From assembly GCA_017935905.1 (NCBI GenBank), contig JAGBGO010000048.1, positions 1 through 51,169 on the forward strand: a stretch of 51,169 nt of DNA, given 5' to 3'. Position 1 is the first letter of the stretch; every line of letters starts with the position of its first letter. Shown here piece after piece: positions 40,956-49,779 of the stretch. The notes beneath the pieces are model-generated. The model saw only the letters and a list, made by a program, of their open reading frames with translations. It made no database searches and was not told the origin of the DNA. The translations under genes and the position numbers were made by a program. The DNA comes from Clostridia bacterium (GTDB taxonomy: Bacteria; Bacillota; Clostridia; UBA1212; UBA1255).

Positions 40956-42551
40956 ATGTTAGAAGCCATCGATCTTGAATTACAATACGGCGGAAGAGTG
41001 TTGTTCCGTCACGGCGATATGAAATTTACCAACGGAAACTGCTACGGAATTATCGGTGCCAACGGTGCAGGTAAATCCACGCTGCTGAAAATTCTGTCCG
41101 GTGAAATGGAACCTACCGGCGGAAGAGTAGAGAAGACCCCGTCGGAGCGAATTTCCATTTTACGCCAGAACCATTTCGAATTCGATGAATACACCGCCCT
41201 TCGCACCGTACTGATGGGCAATAAAGAACTGTGCGATATCATGGACGAGAAGGAACGCCTCTATGCCAAAGCCGATATGACCGACGAAGAAGGTATGTAC
41301 CTTTGCGAGTTGGAAACCAAATTTGCGGAGATGGACGGCTGGAGTGCAGAATCCGAGGCGGAAATCCTCCTGAACAACTTAGGCATTACCAACGAATATC
41401 ACTATATGCTCATGAAAGAACTTACCAACGAAATGAAGGTGAAAGTCCTTTTGGCCCAGGCGCTGTTCGGCAACCCGGACATTTTAATGATGGACGAGCC
41501 TACCAACCACTTGGATCTGGAAACCGTGGCTTGGTTAGAGGAATTTTTGATTGAATTAGACAGCATCGTGTTGGTGGTATCCCACGACCGCCACTTCTTA
41601 AATAAAGTTTGCACCCACATTGTAGACGTGGATTTCGGTAAGATTACCATGATCGCCGGCAACTACGACTTTTGGTATGAATATACCCAAATCCGTCAAA
41701 GACAAATTCGCGACCAGAACAAAAAGAACGAGCAGAAAATTCGGGAATTACAGGAGTTTATTTCCCGTTTCTCCGCCAATGCTTCCAAATCCAAGCAGGC
41801 CACCAGCCGAAAGAAGACGCTGGAAACCATTAACATTGCGGAAATGCCCGTGTCTTCCAGAAAATTCCCGTATATTGCATTCAAACCCAATCGTGCCATC
41901 GGTAACGAAGTATTGCAGGTTACGGACCTTTGTATGACCGTGGGGGACCGAAAAGTGCTGGACAACGTCAGCTTCACCATTCGCCCGGGGGACAAAGTCG
42001 CTTTCGTGGGCGGCGACGCAGTAATTCGTGCAACCTTGTTTGGCATTTTAGCCGAAGAAATCCAACCCGACTCCGGCACCATTCGCTGGGGTGTGACCAC
42101 TACCCGCACCTACGTGCCCTCGGATAATTCTGCGTACTTTGACGGCTGCGAGGACACTTTAACCGACTGGATTCGGAATTATTCCGATCTGACCTACGAA
42201 ATGGACGTCAGAAGCTGGCTGGGCAGAATGCTTTTTGCAGGCGAAGAAGCTACCAAGAAGGCAAAAGTGCTTTCCGGCGGCGAGCGTGTGCGCTGTATGA
42301 TGTGTAAAGCCATGCTGTCAGGTGCCAACGTCATTATGATGGACGAGCCTACCAACCACTTGGATCTGGAATCTATCGCCACCTTAAACGAAGGTTTGAT
42401 GAAATTCACGGAAGTAGTACTGTTCTCTTCCCACGACCACCAGTTCGTGCAGACCGTGGCAAATCGCATTATTGACCTGACGCCCGGTGCCTTCTTCGAC
42501 CGGCCCATTACCTTGGACGAGTACATCGAAATGCGCAAACCTACCGTGTAA
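40956..42551 (+). CDS. ABC-F family ATPase (YkpA/YbiT-like)
   Basis: A 531-residue soluble protein with two ATPase domains and no membrane helices. The first has GANGAGKST (about 36-44) and LMMDEPTNHLD; the linker between domains (about 235-300) is helical and basic. The second domain has signature LSGGERVRC and MMDEPTNHLD, but its Walker A is VGGDAVIRATLF instead of GxxGxGKST. That degeneracy is known in the YkpA branch, so it is probably normal. ABC-F proteins bind the ribosome E-site. GAGGAGGAG lies five bases before the ATG. Confidence 0.9.
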   Translation: MLEAIDLELQYGGRVLFRHGDMKFTNGNCYGIIGANGAGKSTLLKILSGEMEPTGGRVEKTPSERISILRQNHFEFDEYTALRTVLMGNKELCDIMDEKERLYAKADMTDEEGMYLCELETKFAEMDGWSAESEAEILLNNLGITNEYHYMLMKELTNEMKVKVLLAQALFGNPDILMMDEPTNHLDLETVAWLEEFLIELDSIVLVVSHDRHFLNKVCTHIVDVDFGKITMIAGNYDFWYEYTQIRQRQIRDQNKKNEQKIRELQEFISRFSANASKSKQATSRKKTLETINIAEMPVSSRKFPYIAFKPNRAIGNEVLQVTDLCMTVGDRKVLDNVSFTIRPGDKVAFVGGDAVIRATLFGILAEEIQPDSGTIRWGVTTTRTYVPSDNSAYFDGCEDTLTDWIRNYSDLTYEMDVRSWLGRMLFAGEEATKKAKVLSGGERVRCMMCKAMLSGANVIMMDEPTNHLDLESIATLNEGLMKFTEVVLFSSHDHQFVQTVANRIIDLTPGAFFDRPITLDEYIEMRKPTV

Positions 42552-42570
42552 GATTACAGGCATAAAAATC

Positions 42571-42614
42571 AACCTCCCTGCGTACACATTATGGTGGACA
42601 AGGGAGGTTTTTGT
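42571..42614 (+). terminator. Intrinsic terminator after the ABC-F gene
   Basis: AACCTCCCT (42571-42579) pairs perfectly with AGGGAGGTT (42601-42609), followed by TTTTGT. The 21-base loop is long. A short hydrophobic frame starting at 42615 right after GGGAGG is probably a by-product of the terminator. Confidence 0.7.
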
Positions 42615-42716
42615 ATGGTTTATATAATCGGAATTTTGTTTCTGGGGTGGTGCGTCTTTTGGGTGGCGTACTGTAAAATAAAATTCTACCCAAAACAAAT
42701 GACAAGCGTTAAAACT

Positions 42717-43505
42717 TTACAGGAGCAATCCGGCGGCGTTGTCCCACAAAATCCGGCGGCGTTCTTCGTCTGTAAGGCCCAGTGCGTTGAAACGTGCCCA
42801 TTCCGAAACGTGGTTCCACATGGGGGAGTCTGTGCCGAAGAAAACCCGGTCTGTGCCGTGGCTACGGATGATAGAGAGGGCTCTTTCGCTGTCCATGAAG
42901 GGGAGGGCGCTGCTGGTGTCGATGAAGACGCGGGGATGCCCGAAATAAACCTTAGCGTCGTCCCAACAGTGGTATCCGCCCAAGTGGGCTGCGATGACGA
43001 TCAAATTGGGGAAACGGTCCAAAATCCGCAGGAGCCTGGTGGGGTGTGAAAAATCATACCGGTCGTCTCCCGTGTGGAACAAAATGGGAAAACGTCCTTC
43101 CGCTGCTTCGTAAATGGGGTACGCTTTCTCGTCGTCAATGTTGAATTTCTGAAAATCCGGATGCAGTTTAATGCCTTTCAGCCCTAAACTTGCCATGCGG
43201 TCTACTTCTTTATGGATTTCTTCGTACTCCGGATGCAGGGAACCGAAACCCACGAATTCCGGGTGCTTGGCAGCCTCTCCGGCTACGAAATTATTGATAG
43301 ACTCCACTTGGTGGGCTGTGGTTGCGGTAGAACATACCAAATAGCGGGATACCCCGATCTTCTTACCGTCCTCTAACAGGTGCTCCGACGTGCCGTGCAG
43401 CTCCATGGAAATATCGTAAAATGTCCCAATGGCGTCTACCGCTTTATCTGCAATCTTCTCCGGAAAAATATGTGTGTGCATATTGAAAATTTGCTCTTGC
43501 ATCAT
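42717..43505 (-). CDS. Amidohydrolase-2 family metal-dependent hydrolase
   Basis: A 262-residue TIM-barrel amidohydrolase. FNMHTHIFP (first metal His pair), LKGIKLHPDFQ, ILFHTGDD, VIAAHLGGYH and VFFGTDSPMW (Asp ligand) mark the strand ends. This group hydrolyses or decarboxylates cyclic and aromatic compounds; the substrate is not readable. AAAGGA lies seven bases before the ATG at 43505. It stands alone on this strand, facing the end of the ABC-F gene. Confidence 0.88.
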   Translation of the reverse strand: MMQEQIFNMHTHIFPEKIADKAVDAIGTFYDISMELHGTSEHLLEDGKKIGVSRYLVCSTATTAHQVESINNFVAGEAAKHPEFVGFGSLHPEYEEIHKEVDRMASLGLKGIKLHPDFQKFNIDDEKAYPIYEAAEGRFPILFHTGDDRYDFSHPTRLLRILDRFPNLIVIAAHLGGYHCWDDAKVYFGHPRVFIDTSSALPFMDSERALSIIRSHGTDRVFFGTDSPMWNHVSEWARFNALGLTDEERRRILWDNAAGLLL

Positions 43506-43603
43506 GCTCCCGTCCTTTCAACTTTTGCAGTATAGCAAAATTTTTGTCCTTCGTAAAGTGAAAAGCATAGGATAAATAGTAAGAAAATAAAGGTGTGAAG
43601 ACC

Positions 43604-43849
43604 ATGCGAAGACGTTATGGAAGAATGAACGGGAGAATGAACAGAAATCCGGGGCTTGTGCGTAAAATAGCGCCCTCCGTCCCTGTGAAAAATCGTTCCG
43701 ATCACGGCTATATTCCCAACGTAAAGCCGTTTATGCAAAGCAGCGGCTATACGGAAGGCTTGGAAGAAATTCTGGCAGAAATTGACCGGCTGCAGGTCGG
43801 TTCAAATTTCTATTATGAGCAGGGAGATTTATGGCGGAAAAAGCCGTAA
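43604..43849 (+). CDS. Unrecognised small basic protein
   Basis: An 81-residue protein I do not recognise. The first ~30 residues are very basic (MRRRYGRMNGRMNRNPG); the rest is more acidic and ends in a predicted helix, EGLEEILAEIDRLQVG. AAAGG lies about ten bases before the ATG at 43604. Length, start and an intact frame between the amidohydrolase and regulator genes support it, but no family is seen. Confidence 0.55.
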   Translation: MRRRYGRMNGRMNRNPGLVRKIAPSVPVKNRSDHGYIPNVKPFMQSSGYTEGLEEILAEIDRLQVGSNFYYEQGDLWRKKP

Positions 43850-43855
43850 TTTGCC

Positions 43856-43884
43856 TTGCCTTTTCCCGGGAAGTCGTGTATACT
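43856..43884 (+). promoter_or_regulatory. Promoter of the regulator gene
   Basis: TTGCCT (43856-43861), 17-bp spacer containing CCCGGG, TATACT (43879-43884). It lies just after the small gene and supports the regulator start at 43933 rather than an upstream in-frame ATG at 43831. Confidence 0.6.
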
Positions 43885-43932
43885 TATAAAGTAGGTTTAT
43901 TGTGGCGAATTGTAAGGATTTCCGGGGTTTGT

Positions 43933-45081
43933 ATGCTGAGTAATTTTGTTAAGACACAATTAGATAATTTGGCAGGTTTGGTGGGCGGTCTGTTTGGTAT
44001 GGTCAATGAGTCCGGACAGATTTTGTACTGCGCCGGCGGAGAGATTCCCGAAACGGACAGTTTGTTCAAAGGCTATTTGGGCAATCCCGGCGATTTGTTT
44101 GCCGGACCTTATTTCTGCTTGAACGATTACATTTTCTGTCCCGTGGAGATTCAGGGAGAGGATTCCGTATTCCTTTTCACCCATCTTCCGGAAGCGGCCC
44201 GGAGCGAGGCAGACAAAGTGGCTTGCGCGAAACTGTTATCCGTTGCGGCGTACGCCCTCGCTGACCAGGAAATTCGTCACGCACGAAAGTTGTCGGATTT
44301 ATTCAGACGGCTGATTACCGATAACCGCAAGGGGATCTTGCGTAGTGAGATTGAAGAAATTTGCGGAACGGAGATTGCCAAAGCCACCGCTTTGAAGCTT
44401 CTCCTGATTACCCCAAATTCGGAACTTTCTATTGCGGAGAAAGAAGTGCTGGCTTCCGTTGTACAGCATATCTTCCCGCCGGAGCAGGGTTGCCTTTGCG
44501 TACAGGCAGAAGGCTCCCGTCAAATTGTGATTTGTCCCGTTGACAGCGAATTGGGCGGGCAAATTGAAACGTACGCCGCAACGCTTTGCGATACCATTAT
44601 GGCAGAAGCTATGGTGCTGGCACGGGTTTCTTTAAGCGGCGTATTTGGTGACATCAGCGACGTGGGCACCGCGTTCCAACAAGCAGAGCGGGCGCGGATG
44701 ATCGGAGAGACTTTTGATTTAACGGACAAGTACTATGATTACAACACGTTGGGATTAGAGAAGTTCGTGTTCTCTTTCCCCACGCAGGCGTGCGTGGAGT
44801 ACGTGCGGGAAACCTTTGGCGCAAACTTTCTGCAGGAGCGTTCCGCTCCGGAATTGTTGCTTACAGTGAAGACCTTTCTGGATTGCAACCAGAATGGCAG
44901 CGAAGCGGCCCGCGTGCTTTACATTCACCGAAACACCATGATGTACCGTTTAGAGAAATTTAACCGGCTGACGGGTTTGGATTGTGCCCAGTTTAATACA
45001 GGCCTTCGTATCCGTCTTGCCATGATGATTCTGCAGTATTTGGACAAGAAGGATCCGAATCTGCTGCGCACGCAGAAATAA
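43933..45081 (+). CDS. PucR/CdaR-family transcriptional regulator
   Basis: A 382-residue protein. The N-terminal part is a probable sensor domain, the middle a GGDEF-like CdaR domain (about 130-280), and the end a PucR helix-turn-helix: FLDCNQNGSEAARVLYIHRN, then TMMYRLEKFNRLTGLD. Members activate genes for uptake or breakdown of purines, sugars or diacids. No target is obvious; it is followed by ftsEX 28 bp later, with no terminator, so read-through into ftsEX is likely. Confidence 0.85.
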   Translation: MLSNFVKTQLDNLAGLVGGLFGMVNESGQILYCAGGEIPETDSLFKGYLGNPGDLFAGPYFCLNDYIFCPVEIQGEDSVFLFTHLPEAARSEADKVACAKLLSVAAYALADQEIRHARKLSDLFRRLITDNRKGILRSEIEEICGTEIAKATALKLLLITPNSELSIAEKEVLASVVQHIFPPEQGCLCVQAEGSRQIVICPVDSELGGQIETYAATLCDTIMAEAMVLARVSLSGVFGDISDVGTAFQQAERARMIGETFDLTDKYYDYNTLGLEKFVFSFPTQACVEYVRETFGANFLQERSAPELLLTVKTFLDCNQNGSEAARVLYIHRNTMMYRLEKFNRLTGLDCAQFNTGLRIRLAMMILQYLDKKDPNLLRTQK

Positions 45082-45109
45082 CAAAAGATAAAGTTTGGGA
45101 GATAGGGCA

Positions 45110-45856
45110 ATGGCATTGGATTTTCAAAAGCAAAAAACGATGATATGGTTTGATCGGGTACAGAAGACGTATCCCAACGGTGTAGAAGCAATTCGGAACC
45201 TTGATTTCCGCATTGCGGAAGGGGAGTTTGTATTCCTTATGGGTGCTTCCGGTGCCGGCAAGTCTACGCTGATCAAACTTCTGATGAAAGAAGAAGAACC
45301 CAGTCAAGGGCGCATTTTTGTAAACGGTCGTACCCTTTCCAAAATTCGCCGCAGTGCCATTCAAAAATATAGAAGAAATATTGGCGTGGTTTTCCAGGAT
45401 TTTCGCTTGTTAGAGCGCAAGACTGTATTTGAGAACGTTGCCTTTGCTATGGAAATATTAGGCGCTTCCAGAAGCGAAATTGAAGAGCGTGTGGGTCTTG
45501 TGTTGGAATTGATGGGTTTGACAGCCAAGAAAGACGAGTATCCTACCCATTTGTCCGGCGGAGAGCAGCAACGCGTAGCTCTGGCCCGGGCAATTATCAA
45601 TACGCCGAAGATTCTGATTGCCGACGAGCCTACGGGAAATTTGGACCCGGAGAATGCGGAGCAAATTATGCAGTTACTTTTGCGCATTAACGAAAGAGGC
45701 ACCACGGTGTTGGTGGCCACTCACGCCCAGCACATGGTACAGGAACTTGGAAAACGCGTGATTTACTTGGATCACGGTGTGGTCGGGCAAGATGGTATTG
45801 TTCAATCCGAACCGGAAACGCTGATGGTAAGCGAGGTGGACGACGATGAGGAGTAA
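45110..45856 (+). CDS. ftsE: Cell division ATPase FtsE
   Basis: A 248-residue ABC ATPase: GASGAGKST (Walker A), VVFQDFRLL (Q-loop), LSGGEQQRVALARA (signature), ILIADEPTGNLD (Walker B) and the His in VATHAQH. Very like FtsE, with a short acidic C-terminus (SEVDDDEE). With FtsX it controls wall hydrolases at the membrane. GGGAG lies about ten bases before the ATG at 45110. It overlaps ftsX by 11 bases. Confidence 0.93.
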   Translation: MALDFQKQKTMIWFDRVQKTYPNGVEAIRNLDFRIAEGEFVFLMGASGAGKSTLIKLLMKEEEPSQGRIFVNGRTLSKIRRSAIQKYRRNIGVVFQDFRLLERKTVFENVAFAMEILGASRSEIEERVGLVLELMGLTAKKDEYPTHLSGGEQQRVALARAIINTPKILIADEPTGNLDPENAEQIMQLLLRINERGTTVLVATHAQHMVQELGKRVIYLDHGVVGQDGIVQSEPETLMVSEVDDDEE

Positions 45857-46757
45857 ACTTCGTGGTGTTCAGTATATTTTGAAACAGAGTATTGTGAATT
45901 TGGCTCGGAACTGGTATATGTTGCTGGCTTCTGTGTTTGTTTTGTTTGCGTCTTTGTTTATTATGGGCTCACTGGGATTGGCCTCTGTGAACGTACAGCA
46001 CATCTTGGACGAACAAGCCGGTCGCCCGGAAATGGAAATCAGTTGTTTTACGACGGTTACGGAGGACGCCGCCGATTTGATTGAAAAGACGATTTTGGAA
46101 GACCCGCGCATTCGCACGTGTACCCGTGTCAGCCGAGAAGAGAATCTGAAGAAATTGACGGACTGGCTGGCAGAAATCGGGATGAGCGAAATTGAGTATC
46201 CTACGGAAGACAGCAGTTACACCCGCGTTTCATTTAACGTCAGTTTGAAGGACAAAGCGGACGTGGAAGCCTTTGAGGCGGATATGCGGAAAGTTTCCGG
46301 CATTGAAGAAGTTGAGAGTAATCAATCTGTACGGAAATATTTTACCGGTCTTCGGAACGGTGTGCGTACCGGTACGTACGTGAGCTTGGTTGTGTTGGGA
46401 CTTCTGTCCATTTTACTGATGCTCAACACCATCCGTCTTACGGTATTTGCCCGGAAGAAAGAATTGCGGATTATGAAATACGTAGGTGCTTCCCATGCTT
46501 ATATGCGCGGTCCCTTTATCGTAGAGGGAATTGTAATCGGCTTATTGGGCTCGATTCTCTCCTTTTTGGCAGTGCGTGGTGCCTATACGTATCTGTGGAG
46601 CTATTTGGCCCACTCTGCTACGTCCATTCAAGACGTCATTTCCCTGATTCCTTTTGAGGATCTTGGACTTGGCCTGTTTGGCTTATTTATCTTAGGCGGT
46701 GTGGTGACCGGCCTTTCCGCCAGCATGCTGGCCATTAAACGGTATATTAAGGTTTGA
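45846..46757 (+). CDS. ftsX: Cell division permease-like protein FtsX
   Basis: A 303-residue membrane protein with one N-terminal helix, an external domain (about 50-170) and three C-terminal helices. RKKELRIMKYVGAS, the loop that contacts FtsE, is intact. It conveys FtsE ATPase cycles to extracellular peptidoglycan hydrolases. A CtpA-like protease follows 24 bp on, as in Bacillus, where ftsEX is next to a peptidase gene. Confidence 0.92.
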   Translation: MRSKLRGVQYILKQSIVNLARNWYMLLASVFVLFASLFIMGSLGLASVNVQHILDEQAGRPEMEISCFTTVTEDAADLIEKTILEDPRIRTCTRVSREENLKKLTDWLAEIGMSEIEYPTEDSSYTRVSFNVSLKDKADVEAFEADMRKVSGIEEVESNQSVRKYFTGLRNGVRTGTYVSLVVLGLLSILLMLNTIRLTVFARKKELRIMKYVGASHAYMRGPFIVEGIVIGLLGSILSFLAVRGAYTYLWSYLAHSATSIQDVISLIPFEDLGLGLFGLFILGGVVTGLSASMLAIKRYIKV

Positions 46758-46781
46758 GCATAGAGAAGGAGTGTAGGGAAG

Positions 46782-48107
46782 ATGAAATTGCCTTTCAAAT
46801 TGCCTTTAAAGAAAAAGAACCAAGATTCCGACGGAGAACAGAAAGAAGTTTGTTTGCCGTCCTGGTCTCTCAAGAGCCGTATTCAGTTAAACGGCGGCAT
46901 TATGCTGTTGTTTGCAGGACTGATCATTTTAATTTGCGTTTGTACCAGTTTCTTTGTGGCTTCCAGAATCTATTCTGCCCAATTGAAGAAACACATGGCC
47001 AACAAGGTTGTGTTCAATACGGAGACCACGGAGTCTTTCCAAGTGGCGAAGCTGCAGGACGTGGTGGACTTCATCGAAAGCAAATTCGGCTTGGATTACG
47101 ATATGAATCAGTTGATTGAAGGTGCCATTAAGGGGATGATGGATGCCCTGGAAGATCCCTATTCCTACTACATTGAACCCGGCGCATACGACGATTACCA
47201 ATCGTCGATCAGCGGTGTCTACCAAGGTATTGGTATTGAATACAAGATTACAGAACAGGGATATGAGATTCTTAAAGTATACAAAGATACGCCGGCAGCC
47301 AGTATGGGTTTGATCGTAGGCGAAATTATTACCCAAATCGACGATATTGACGTAGATGCTCTGTCTGATGAAGAAGTAGACGGGAAACTCAGCACCGTTG
47401 ACAACGAAGTGACGCTGACGGTGCAGGACGAAACGGGTACTGCCCGCAAAGTACTGGTTACGGTGCAGCAAATTGCCCAAACCTCGGTTTACTACCGGGA
47501 TTTGGAAGGCGGTATTCGCTATATTCGCATTGAGAAATTTGATGACGATACCGGTATGGAATTTGAATACGTGCTGCAGCAAACCGATAAGACCGCAGTA
47601 AAGGGCTTGATTATTGACCTTCGAGGCAATCGGGGCGGTTACGAGCGGGAAGCTTCCAAAGTGGCTGACTTAATTTTGGGAGAGGGTCTTGTGGCGTATG
47701 CCCAGGATCGAAACGGAAAACGAATTACAGAAATTAAATCCGATGCCGACGCAGTGGATTTCCCCATTGTGATGTTGGCAGACGGCGGCTCTGCCAGCGC
47801 TTCCGAGTTGGTGCTGGGTGCGTTCCGGGATTTTGAACGGGGCACGATTGTAGGTACGAAGACGTACGGCAAAGCATTAGGTCAGTTGAGCCGGTCTTAT
47901 GCAGAAGACGGAAGCGGTATTGTGTTGACTGTATCGCGGTATTTTACCCCTTCCGGCGAATGCATCCACGGCGTAGGCATTACCCCGGACGTGGCTGTGG
48001 AGCCCAGTGAAACGTATATCGGCAAACTGCCTGAAGAAATTCCGGAGGGCAGCGACGTGCAACTGAAGAAAGCCCTTGAGGAAATGGCAAAGTTGATTGA
48101 GGCGTAA
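46782..48107 (+). CDS. C-terminal processing protease (CtpA-like, S41)
   Basis: A 441-residue exported serine protease. A basic N-terminus is followed by a signal-anchor helix (IMLLFAGLIILICVCTSFFV), a PDZ domain (about 140-235: SISGVYQGIGIEYK...VYKDTPAASMGL) and the S41 domain with LRGNRGGYEREASKVADL, the nucleophile Ser in ADGGSASASELV and the Lys in GTKTYGKALGQ. It trims extracellular or forespore-space proteins. GAAGGAGTG precedes the ATG. Confidence 0.93.
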   Translation: MKLPFKLPLKKKNQDSDGEQKEVCLPSWSLKSRIQLNGGIMLLFAGLIILICVCTSFFVASRIYSAQLKKHMANKVVFNTETTESFQVAKLQDVVDFIESKFGLDYDMNQLIEGAIKGMMDALEDPYSYYIEPGAYDDYQSSISGVYQGIGIEYKITEQGYEILKVYKDTPAASMGLIVGEIITQIDDIDVDALSDEEVDGKLSTVDNEVTLTVQDETGTARKVLVTVQQIAQTSVYYRDLEGGIRYIRIEKFDDDTGMEFEYVLQQTDKTAVKGLIIDLRGNRGGYEREASKVADLILGEGLVAYAQDRNGKRITEIKSDADAVDFPIVMLADGGSASASELVLGAFRDFERGTIVGTKTYGKALGQLSRSYAEDGSGIVLTVSRYFTPSGECIHGVGITPDVAVEPSETYIGKLPEEIPEGSDVQLKKALEEMAKLIEA

Positions 48108-48109
48108 GT

Positions 48110-48868
48110 ATGTACGAAGGTCTTTCTTGCTTCTATGACGCCATGACGGAAGATATTGATTACCGGCGTCTTTCCCGTTTTGTGGACCGTACCGTTTCTC
48201 GCTCCAAGGCTTATAAGGCCTACAAGAAGCGGGGCGAAACGCCCATTTTGTTGGATGCGGCTTGCGGCACGGGAAGCACCATTTCTTATCTCGTTCAAAG
48301 CGGATACGATTGCATTGGTTTGGATATTTCCGATGAAATGCTGGACCAAGCGAAGTGTAACGTACCGGATTCCCGGGTTTTGTGGATTTGCCAAGATATG
48401 TGTAAGATGGATTTGTTTGGCTCTGTGACCGGTATTTGCTGCCTGACGGATTCCGTCAATCACGTGCTTTCGGAGCGGGCACTTCAAGGTTTTCTGAACC
48501 GCGCTCACAACTTCTTGGATCCCGGCGGAGTGTTGTTGTTTGACGTGCTGACGGAAGCACATTTTACCCGGCAAGGGACGCAAATGCACTGCTTTGCGGA
48601 TTATGAAACCATCAGTTGTTTCTGGACGGGTACGTACGATCCTGCCAAGCGGCGCTGCACCTACGATATATCCTGTTTTATTCAAGAGGAAGACGGACGT
48701 TATACCCGCACGGACGATCGGGTAGTGGAGCGCGTGTGGCTTCCGGAGGAACTTGGGAAAATGCTGGAAAATGCCGGTTTTGCGAAGGTTCGCGTGCTTT
48801 CGGGACAGGATGTTCCCGTGGGTAGAACGGGGCAAAACCGTTTGTATTACATTTGTGAGAAGGATTGA
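48110..48868 (+). CDS. SAM-dependent methyltransferase
   Basis: A 252-residue class I methyltransferase. LLDAACGTGSTISYL is the SAM-binding motif (about residue 48), CIGLDISDEMLDQA the acidic loop and VLLFDVLTEAHF a motif II/III region. It begins FYDAMTEDIDY, typical of small-molecule methyltransferases in this family. Two bases follow the protease stop, so it is in the same operon. Substrate unknown. Confidence 0.87.
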   Translation: MYEGLSCFYDAMTEDIDYRRLSRFVDRTVSRSKAYKAYKKRGETPILLDAACGTGSTISYLVQSGYDCIGLDISDEMLDQAKCNVPDSRVLWICQDMCKMDLFGSVTGICCLTDSVNHVLSERALQGFLNRAHNFLDPGGVLLFDVLTEAHFTRQGTQMHCFADYETISCFWTGTYDPAKRRCTYDISCFIQEEDGRYTRTDDRVVERVWLPEELGKMLENAGFAKVRVLSGQDVPVGRTGQNRLYYICEKD

Positions 48869-48873
48869 GGAAT

Positions 48874-49779
48874 ATGAAAGATTTATATAATCAAGATTAT
48901 ATGGTGACCGGTATTTGTGCCGACGGCTATGCCCGTGTGATCGGTGCATCTACCCGAAATTTGACCCAAAAGATGTTGGATATACATAACACGTCTCCCG
49001 TGGCTTCTGCGGCCCTTGGACGGTTACTGACCGGTGCAGTGCTGATGTCCAATCAACTGAAGAACGATACGGACAGCATTACTTTACAGGTCAAATGCCA
49101 AGGTCCTATCGGCGGCTTGATCGCCGTCTCCGATGCCCACGGAAACGTGCGTGGCTATTGCCAAAATCCTCACGTGGACTTGCCTTTGCGCGCGTCGGAC
49201 GGCAAATTAGACGTGAGCGGCGCCGTAGGTGTCGGTGTCTTGAACGTGATGAAGGATTTAGGCATGAAGGAGCCCTACAACGGCACTGTAGAGTTGCTTT
49301 CCGGTGAGATTGCAGAGGATTTGTCCTATTATTTGATTTCCTCTGAACAAGTGCCTTCCGTGGTGGCATTGGGCGTTTTGGTGATGCCCTCTGAAACTGC
49401 GGCTTGCGGCTACGAAATTGCCGCGGCCGGCGGATATATGATTCAGTTGATGCCCGGAGCACCGGAATCTTTAATTGACGCATTGGAACAACGCGTGGCA
49501 GGGTTCCTGCCGGTTACCGTGATGTTAAATGCCGGTGCAACCATTACCGAAGTGTGTGAAGATTTGCTTCGGGGCTTAGATTTCCAGGTGCAGCAGGAAG
49601 TTCCCTGCGGATACAACTGTAATTGCTCCAAAGAACGTATGGAGAAAGCGTTGATCAGTATTGGCAAGACGGAATTACAGGCCATTGCGGATGAAGACCA
49701 CGGCGCAGAGATCGTTTGCCATTTCTGTAACACACGGTATCGGTTTAGCGAAGAAGAACTGCGGAAGATGTTGGAATGA
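48874..49779 (+). CDS. hslO: Redox-regulated chaperone Hsp33
   Basis: A 301-residue Hsp33. The C-terminal zinc switch is complete: CNCSKERMEKAL (Cys-x-Cys) and EIVCHFCNTRYRF (Cys-x2-Cys). It is inactive until oxidation releases zinc, then holds unfolded proteins. The start at 48874 (MKDLYNQDY) is closer to the family than the TTG at 48865. It overlaps the exonuclease gene by four bases (ATGA). Confidence 0.93.
   Translation: MKDLYNQDYMVTGICADGYARVIGASTRNLTQKMLDIHNTSPVASAALGRLLTGAVLMSNQLKNDTDSITLQVKCQGPIGGLIAVSDAHGNVRGYCQNPHVDLPLRASDGKLDVSGAVGVGVLNVMKDLGMKEPYNGTVELLSGEIAEDLSYYLISSEQVPSVVALGVLVMPSETAACGYEIAAAGGYMIQLMPGAPESLIDALEQRVAGFLPVTVMLNAGATITEVCEDLLRGLDFQVQQEVPCGYNCNCSKERMEKALISIGKTELQAIADEDHGAEIVCHFCNTRYRFSEEELRKMLE

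Noticed and set aside
40956..42551. Broken ABC-F gene because of the degenerate second Walker A
   Set aside because: The same degeneracy is typical of the YkpA branch, and all other motifs are intact.
42615..43049. Small membrane protein starting after GGGAGG
   Set aside because: The apparent ribosome binding site is the right arm of a terminator, and most of the frame is antisense to the amidohydrolase gene. The first 34 hydrophobic residues keep it from being fully excluded.
46929..47582. 217-residue frame on the minus strand inside the CtpA-like gene
   Set aside because: Antisense to the PDZ and catalytic regions of a well-supported protease; no motif or start signal.
47897..48949. 350-residue frame on the minus strand across the CtpA-like and methyltransferase genes
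   Set aside because: It runs antisense through two clear genes and their junction, and the protein has no family features.
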